27,569 nt of DNA, taken from NCBI GenBank assembly GCA_016987375.1, contig PJRA01000263.1, positions 1,216,096 through 1,243,664 of the forward strand, given 5' to 3'. The position numbers were made by a program, and so were the translations under genes. The stretch is from Brachionus koreanus (taxonomy: Eukaryota > Rotifera > Eurotatoria > Ploima > Brachionidae). Positions within the stretch are counted from its first letter, which is position 1; each line of letters begins with the position of its first letter. The notes beneath the pieces are model-generated. The model saw only the letters and a list, made by a program, of their open reading frames with translations. It ran no database searches and was not told the DNA's origin. Positions 21,160 to 27,569 of the stretch are shown in pieces.

Positions 21160-21280
21160 TACGGTCAGTGGTGGGCATGAAATGGTGTTCTCTGTTTTGA
21201 TGACCGTGTAGAAAAATAAAATTTACTTTACTATAGGAAAAAAATTTTAACCTCTGCGGCAATCAAGACTCTAAGTGAGA
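21160..21280. repeat. Partial, diverged copy of the ENT-intron MITE
   Basis: The segment GGTCAGTGGTGGGCATGAAA ... GGTGTTCTCTGTTTTGATGA ... GTAGAAAAATAAAAT parallels the left arm and spacer of the element at 8113-8308 (GTCAGTAGTGGCC ... GGTGTTGGCCGTTTTGATGG ... GTACAAAAATAAAAT). The right side retains only GCGGCAATCAAGACT of the inverted arm (compare GCGACCATCAAGACA). Confidence 0.6.
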
Positions 21281-21955
21281 GAAAATTTCTTAAAACCTAA
21301 CTTTATCTTAGACAAAACTTAATAAATAAAAGGACTTAAGAAATAATTTATTTTTTTTTATATGCTTGATGAATTTATTGTATAAACGACACTGAATTCC
21401 AATATGCTTTAAAGTTTGGCCGAAGTAAATTTTTTGAATAAATAAAAAGACATTTTAATAATTAAAAAAAAACAGAAGAAAATAGAAATAAATAAATTTT
21501 TTATGTAAATTGTTACTAATTGAATTAATTGAAAAATTTTCGATTTTGAAAATTTTTGAACCTTGTTGATTCAACTACAGATGTCTAGATTTATTTTTGT
21601 TTTTCTTTTTTTTTCTAAGTTAAAGTTGAAAAATACTTAGCATAGCCTTTTAGCAACAACACATAGGTCATACAATTGAGTGTCTTATAAAGCACTTATT
21701 TTTATTAAATCAAAATATTTCTAATTTTAAATTTTTCTCTAGAAATGATCCTAGTGGACTAAGAAAAAAATTAAATTCTTCAAGTTATTTATAGATTTAT
21801 CATATGATTTTGATATTTAGAAAATGAAGTCCACTTGAAATGAATACCATTATGAGCCTCAAAGGTTATCAGAATCTACTTTTTAATAATAAAATTCTTA
21901 TGAATTCTAAATTAAGTTTTGAAATAACTGAATTGATAATAAAGACTGTTTTTCA

Positions 21956-22195
21956 GCACCTATTTCAATATACGAAGCCATTAAAAAATTTAGAATCTTG
22001 CCTATTTCATGAGTTATAGATCAAAAATATTTGTAGAAAAATTTACTCTCTGGGATCAATGAATGGGTCAATAAATCTAAATCTAAATAAGAATTTGAAA
22101 TTGAAAAACCAAAATTATTCAAACTAAAAAGAGTTATAGCTGATTTGAGTTCTCAAAAATATTGCGAATATTTTGATCAAAAGAAAATTAAATAA
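21956..22195 (+). pseudogene. Possible decayed coding fragment
   Basis: One plus-strand frame of 79 codons reads protein-like (for example APISIYEAIKKFRILPIS, NLLSGINEWVNKSK, LFKLKRVIADLSSQKYCEYF) but has internal TGA (22010), TAG (22034) and TAA (22088) codons before a final TAA. A splice-acceptor-like TTTTTCAG stands just at its start. Fewer stops than expected for such AT-rich DNA is weak evidence; family unknown. Confidence 0.2.
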
Positions 22196-24419
22196 AATAT
22201 AAGAGAGAAAATAAATAAATAGTTGTCGAATATCTATTTTAGAATTAAAATTTAAAATTTGAAAAAAATTAATTTTTGCTTAAAGAATTATTTTATTAGT
22301 ATTTTATATTAAATTAATAAAATATTTTCGAATATTTTAAACTATAAATTTTCTAAAATTAAACGCGTCTAATATAGAAAAATGCTTATTTGTTTATTAT
22401 TAAAAAAATGAATTTAATTCATGAAAAAAATTAGTTGTATAAATCTTCTCAAAAAAAAAAAAATTTCAAAGTAAAATTATAAATTTTCTCAATAACTAAC
22501 AGCAGAAAAAACTAGAACGTCATATTGTATGCATGTGAATTGTGTAAAAAATATTTTTCTCACTGTTTAAATATAAAATCAAAAAATTTTAACAACCAGT
22601 TTTTATACTGGAATTTACTCCAGTTTATAAATTTATTCAAAAATTTATTTTAACTATTTTATAACTAATTCAAACAAAAAATACTTTTTAATTAGAAAAA
22701 TTAATGCCAGTTAATTCATCAACAATTTTTCAATGCAAAAAATATTTGAATAATTTTTTTTAATTTATTTTTTGTTACGCCTATTCTCGAAATAATTTAT
22801 TTATCTTTGAAGATACTCTAAATATTTCAGTGTAATATTATTCCTTTTATTTGGATTAAAATTTTATCTTTGTGAAAATTGTTGAATAATTTGTAATTCT
22901 TAATAACTCTTTAAAAACTGTTAAGAAAAATTTCTTAAAACCATTATATAAGTTTATTTTTTTAACTCTTCAGTCGTCCACTCTTCAAACAATAAACTTA
23001 AGTTATAGTTATAGAGTGTTTTTAAACCTTGAACAATAATTTTTTCAAAAAAACTCGTGAAAAAAATTAAAATTTGACTCTATATAATACTTTATAAACT
23101 AGACGGTTCTTAAACTTTTAGAATTTAAATAAAAGATATACATCTTTTTTTTATTTAATTATGACAAAATTAAAAGAAAACAAAGAAAGTGAATTTCAAT
23201 TTAAGCTAACTTAATAGTAGCAAAATATCATTTAAAATAAAAAAAAAAATTCTATGCCACTTTAGATAAAGACAATATAAAAACTTAGAAAATTATATTT
23301 TTAGATATTTAGATAAAATTTAAAAATTTAAAGCTTATTTAGAGTAAATAAAAAAAGCGAGATGCTTTTTATTTTTTTATGACATTAAACTCAACTGAAT
23401 TAATAAACACATTATAAAATCGAAACAAAAAGACTTGTAATAAAAAATTATTATATTTTGTTTTCTTTTTTTATGACTCATTCAAAAATTACCTAAATCA
23501 TTTTTAAAATTAAAAAACAAATATTTTGAAAATTTATGCTAATTTAATTGAGATTTAAATTATATAACTTGAAGTTAGTTTTCAGAGTTTTATTTAAGAG
23601 TTTAATTGAGACACATTTTATTTAAAAAAAAATTAAAAATGATTGTTTTTGAAAATTATTAAAATTAATGATTCTAGCTCTTCACGACAAATTTGAGATA
23701 CAGCAAATGAAGTTTTAAGTAATTATTAGGTATTAATTACACAGCTAATAACTTGATAATATATTGTTTAAAAATAATTTTAACAGCTTGTTTTAAAAGA
23801 TATAGATTAAAATATCTAAATTAAGAACAGAAAAAGTTCCTTTAAAAATTTCTTACCATTTTTTCCTAGAGCATAATTAATAATTGTTTTCTTAAAAAAA
23901 AAGATGCTGCAAGGTCTTAATTATGTCTATAATATTTTTAAATTTAGAATTGATTGAGAAAAAATTTTATTTTAACAACGTTTTAATGTATGTTAAAAAT
24001 CATTTTTTTGGAAACAAATATTCTTACTATTTTGGATGGATAGTTGAAAAAAACTTGTTAAAAAAGCTTACTTTTTTCCTAATTAAAAAATTAAATACCA
24101 AATTTTTTATTAAACTTGTTCAAAACGTATTTTTTATTTTTTCTAATTTTTGATTTTTAATTTAAAAAAAAAATTTTGCTTAAACTATTTTATTATTTTT
24201 AATCATGCTGCACAAATTCAAAGTGACTTCAAGTAGCCTATGGATTTTTGTCATCTTGACTAAAAAAGTTTAATTAAATAATTAAATTTATTTTCGAAAA
24301 TAATTGAGATTTTCTAAAATAGAGAATTTTTTTTAAAACAACTTTAAATTTTGACTAAAAATCCTTTCATTTAAAGCTAATAGTGGTTAATTTTTTTTTG
24401 ATAGATTTGCTTTATAAAT

Positions 24420-24978
24420 CAAGATGACGGGATGAAATTAATACTAAGTGATTTTTAAGCCGGCTCAAAATTTTAGGTTATTTGGTCAACCTTTACAAAG
24501 CTTGTGTCTTCGACTAATTTGAATTGATTAGTCGACAGGCTTTAGCATTTTTAGCTAATCGCCGCTAAAAGTCAAACGCTTTTGGTCATTCAAATATGCC
24601 AATTTTTACAAGTCAGGGGCAGAAATACTGACTTGAACAAACTATTAAAAATTCTCGACTCGTCACTTGAACAAGGATATTTTTTAAATTTTGTTCTAAA
24701 TAGGATAACTTAGAAAAACTGTCAAGTCTTTCTAAGAATTCTTAATTGAGGCTCAAAGAGCGCAAAAACAACGGCTCGGAAACAAAATATCTTAGTTTAT
24801 TCAAGAGGCGAATTTCTCATATTAAATTAGTTTAGCCTAAATTAATCACCAAGCTAACTGATTCAGTCAATATTTACAAGGTCGTTAGTTTTTGTTTAAC
24901 TTTCTTCAGATTCAAAGCGCTCACTTCTGTCTAGGCGCTAGGTCACTAGTGCATTTATTTTTAAGACAAAAAACTTAC
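24420..24978. other. G+C-richer non-coding patch next to an orphan exon
   Basis: By hand count about a third or more of the bases are G or C over the first 180 nt, well above the surrounding DNA, but no frame is open on either strand. It has perfect short hairpins: TCGACTAAT/ATTAGTCGA at 24510-24518 and 24527-24535, and AAGTCAG/CTGACTT at 24610-24616 and 24628-24634. It follows directly the donor site of the exon at 24979-25070, so it could be an intronic regulatory element, a non-coding RNA or an old repeat. Confidence 0.35.
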
Positions 24979-25070
24979 TGCGGTTAGCATATCCCAGATT
25001 TGATAGCCGACTTGACCTACCATGTTGATCAAATTGCTTAAATTTAGTTTTTTTTCAGCCAGATCTGCTT
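24979..25070 (-). CDS. Orphan internal exon, gene not recognised
   Basis: Ninety-two bases flanked by a textbook acceptor (AAATTTTTTTAG, AG at 25072-25071) and donor (GCA then GTAAGT at 24978). The exon is open in the frame that starts after two bases: ADLAEKKLNLSNLINMVGQV followed by GYQIWDMLTA. It is G+C-richer than the flanks and ends in phase 0. It might be an upstream exon of the RalGEF gene, but joining it to the acceptor at 20310 gives a stop after seven codons, so under the present model it would not continue that protein. It may equally belong to an unrelated minus-strand gene reaching past the right edge. No family recognised. Confidence 0.5.
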
Positions 25071-25072
25071 CT

Positions 25073-27569
25073 AAAAAAATTTTTGAAATTAATTAAATTT
25101 TAGAAAAAAAAATAGGCCAAATGAATGAAAAAAATAGGAGTCATAGAAAATCCTTGGTCGAATAAATGAACATTATATGAATAGATAAGATTTTATCTAT
25201 GTGACCCAAATATGATTTAAAGCGGACATTTATTAGCCGTGGGGATTAGGCATGGGTTTTGTCTCTCAAGCTAATTCATGTTTGGGCAATATGATACAAT
25301 TTAAAATTTAAAATGAGAATTAACACAAAAGCACGCATTGTTTAAAATGGACCAGCTATTGAATAATAGCTAAAACACAACAAAATAACAAAAACTTTAA
25401 AACTTTTTTTGCTCTTATCTAATTAAGTGTCGTTGGCCAAATTCTTTAAATATTTCAAGTTAATTTTTTTTCTCTATTTTCTAGCTACAATAGATAATTG
25501 CGAGAGAAGAGAAATAAATTTTGTAATGACTTCGAGCTCGGCTTGCTTTTAATGAAAACCTTCCAAATGAGTCATAATAGATTTTGTATTATTGTTGTTG
25601 TTGTTTTCTTATTTTTTCTTGTTGTTGTTGCTCACTTTCGCTCGATTACTTTCTTTACACGCTTACTCTTCATATTCTAATAAATTCAAAATTCAAAAAG
25701 AATAATTTATTCTAGTTTTACCTAAACAAATATTTCCATTCTATTATGCTAAGTTTATGCTACGAATGTTTGAATTATAACCATTCTAAATTTAAAAGCT
25801 TAAAAGAAATGTCAAAATTTTGTGTATAGAATCTAATTTAGAATCTAAAAAATAAATAATAATAAATGTGTTTATTAAAATTTTCTTATTAAAAAAAAAA
25901 GACAACTTATATTTTCTATAATAGATGATTTTTCTTATTAAATTTTTAACTAAAAAAAAATTTCTTAAAGGGAAATAAATGATAATTAGATTGTAGAAAT
26001 TGCACTCTAAAATTAAAAAGTACAAACGCATTACCACAATTTTCGTTTAAAATTTAATCCGATTTATTTTTAATTCACTCTATTTTATATTTATATGTAA
26101 ATAATAAATAAAATAAGATAGATAAACCCTTCAATACCAGATTACAATTAAATAATTTGGATTGCAGTATGAGCAACTTTTGATTAGGCTGTTTATTTTA
26201 TTTTAAACATGATATTTGGTAAGCAAACTATCTCTAATTATCTAACTGCTTGTAAACAATTAAAAGATAAATATTTGAATATCAAGGTCTGAATTCGCTT
26301 AATTATCTAAAAGTAAACTAATTTCAAGGACAAATTAATTGTCATGTTAAAAATAAATTCCAATTGATTAAGAACTAAAAAAAATTTTAGAAAATAATGG
26401 ATTTTTTTCTAACTTAATTATAAATAAATAAATCATCTAGATTTAATAGGTTTTTTTGAAATTCTAAGAAAAACATCTACAAATTTGAGATAAAAGTTAA
26501 TAAACCTAATTAAGATCAAACGAATTAGAAATCGATTTTTAGTGAAAATCGGCTTTTTTGATTCTTTGTAATCCGAGTCACTTGTTGAGTTTTTTTAATT
26601 TAATAAACCCCTTAAAGCTTGCTAAAATTTCCTTAAAATTTTCAGGCCCTTTCAAAAGTCAGGAAAAGAAAACAAAAATATCTCGTGTGTTCACAAAAAG
26701 CTCAAGTTTTATTGAAATTATTTTTTCCACAAGGACTTAATTTTACAATTTGAATTTTAAATGAAGTATATCTTATTTTTTTTCCATTAAAAGTCCTAAT
26801 GGAAAATTCAAATATTTGAACGAATAAATTTAATTTGACCAAAAACTTATCGAGTTGGATTTTTTCCAAAATTACTAAAGATCATGAGAAAAAAGCAAAA
26901 TAACTACTAGAAATAAATATTTAAAGGTTAGATTGGAATTTAGTGTCATGCTGTGAACGTCAAAAATAAACCCCACGAATTCTTTAATCATTTTATTTTA
27001 ATTATAAATTAAACTTTTCTTAAAATAACTTGAAATAAAAAAATTACTAATTCTTTTTATGCCATTGAAATTTAATGATCGTTCAGTGCAAACTTACAAA
27101 CAAATCTTGTAATCAATTGTTTTTTATGCATTTTCTTTCATTTTTAAAGTCTAAAAAATTGAAACTTTAAAAATTTTTTGCAAGTAATTTTAAAGTCTTC
27201 CGACATTATGTAAATTTTGTGTATACTAGTTTATTTTTATTGTTTTCTCAGCATAAATTCATGCTTCATAACCATATATAAAAGCTTGTGCATGTTTTTA
27301 TGGTATTACTTCACTTTTCTCAAAAAAACTAAAATTTGTTTTGCAAGTGGAGATTTTACTTGAATTCTAGTAAAATTTTCAAAATAATCAAAACCATAAA
27401 AAATTCAAATCCTGTCAGTTTTTACCTGAAAAAAAAACAAAATTTGTATAAGTAAAATTTTTTTTTTTAAATGGCATTTTTTAAAGAGCTATTTCGTTGT
27501 AAAAAACAGATTTGTTTTTTGCAGAGTTAGCTTCCCAGAGACTAGATAAAATATCTTGAATTATTTTCA
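25073..27569. other. AT-rich stretch to the right edge
   Basis: No convincing gene. It contains a perfect palindromic GATA-rich hairpin near 25180-25200 (ATAGATAA...TTATCTAT) and long A/T runs. The open runs at 25498-25680, 25792-26037 and 26558-26740 are low-complexity and lack splice or coding signals. At the extreme edge (27567-27481, minus) a short frame reads IIQDILSSLWEANSAKNK and could be the end of an exon cut by the window. Confidence 0.4.
25591..25631. repeat. TTG-rich microsatellite
   Basis: Two short runs of TTG units (four, then three to four) separated by a T-rich spacer. No gene is attached. Confidence 0.7.

Larger units (their letters stand above)
20312..24419. other. AT-rich stretch upstream of the RalGEF gene
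   Basis: Mostly AT-rich with frequent stops on both strands. It may be intergenic or a long 5' UTR intron. It holds a partial repeat at about 21160-21280 and a possible decayed reading frame at 21956-22195, both listed separately. The open plus-strand run at 23923-24153 is Lys/Phe/Leu-rich and looks like chance. Confidence 0.45.

Noticed and set aside
21080..21262. Minus-strand open frame of 60 codons
   Set aside because: It overlaps the partial MITE copy and has no protein-like pattern outside it.
25792..26037. Minus-strand open frame of 81 codons that looks membrane-like
   Set aside because: Its Ile/Phe/Leu/Lys/Asn content is what AT-rich DNA gives by chance; it starts at no strong context.
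27481..27569. Minus-strand edge frame with IIQDILSSLWEANS, or a plus-strand acceptor TTTTTTGCAG at 27515-27524
   Set aside because: Only about 28 codons before the window edge, no donor with a sensible phase, and the plus-strand exon alternative closes quickly in all frames; mentioned in the edge region only.

Overview
The window looks like nuclear DNA of a small AT-rich invertebrate animal. Three spliced genes are recognisable, all on the minus strand: a secreted group XII-like phospholipase A2, an equilibrative nucleoside transporter (ENT), and a Ral guanine nucleotide exchange factor (RalGDS/RGL type). RalGDS-type proteins with a REM + CDC25 + RA layout are an animal feature. Exons are clearly richer in G+C than the surrounding DNA, and most introns are about 47-92 nt with GT...AG ends. 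A rotifer such as Brachionus fits, but the species is an inference.

Layout, left to right. 1-3.96 kb is a transposon graveyard: a broken MULE-type transposase (about 473-1769), a 1-kb foldback element with arms of about 400 nt (1937-2930), and a LINE-like fragment with an (AAT)n tail (about 3150-3955). 4.10-4.77 kb is the phospholipase A2 gene, intact in every visible respect except for one in-frame TGA at a conserved cysteine. 5-6.87 kb is mostly AT-rich intergenic DNA with a decayed coding fragment near 6.0-6.3 kb. 6.87-9.71 kb is the seven-exon ENT gene, with a MITE-like repeat inside its one long intron. 9.7-13.8 kb is AT-rich intergenic DNA with a 191-base assembly gap and a deleted relative of the first LINE. 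13.76-14.21 kb is the 5'-truncated 3' end of a second, different LINE with a pentanucleotide tail. 14.98-20.25 kb is the four-exon RalGEF gene; its first intron holds a 190-bp near-perfect inverted repeat. From 20.3 kb to the end there is little recognisable coding DNA: a partial copy of the ENT-intron repeat, a G+C-richer non-coding patch, and one convincing but orphan minus-strand exon at 24979-25070.

The three genes do not form a pathway. They are neighbours with the same orientation: a secreted lipid-hydrolysing enzyme, a plasma-membrane nucleoside carrier and an intracellular Ras-to-Ral signalling protein. Splice junctions were assigned by hand from GT/AG sites, reading phase and family similarity. 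The assembled reading frames come out as exact multiples of three (177 codons with one internal stop, 463 and 809), which supports the models. No CRISPR array, rRNA or tRNA gene was recognised. No complete undescribed system is evident. The points most worth a second look are the TGA in the phospholipase, the loss of two conserved charged residues in the transporter, and the orphan exon with its adjoining G+C-rich patch.
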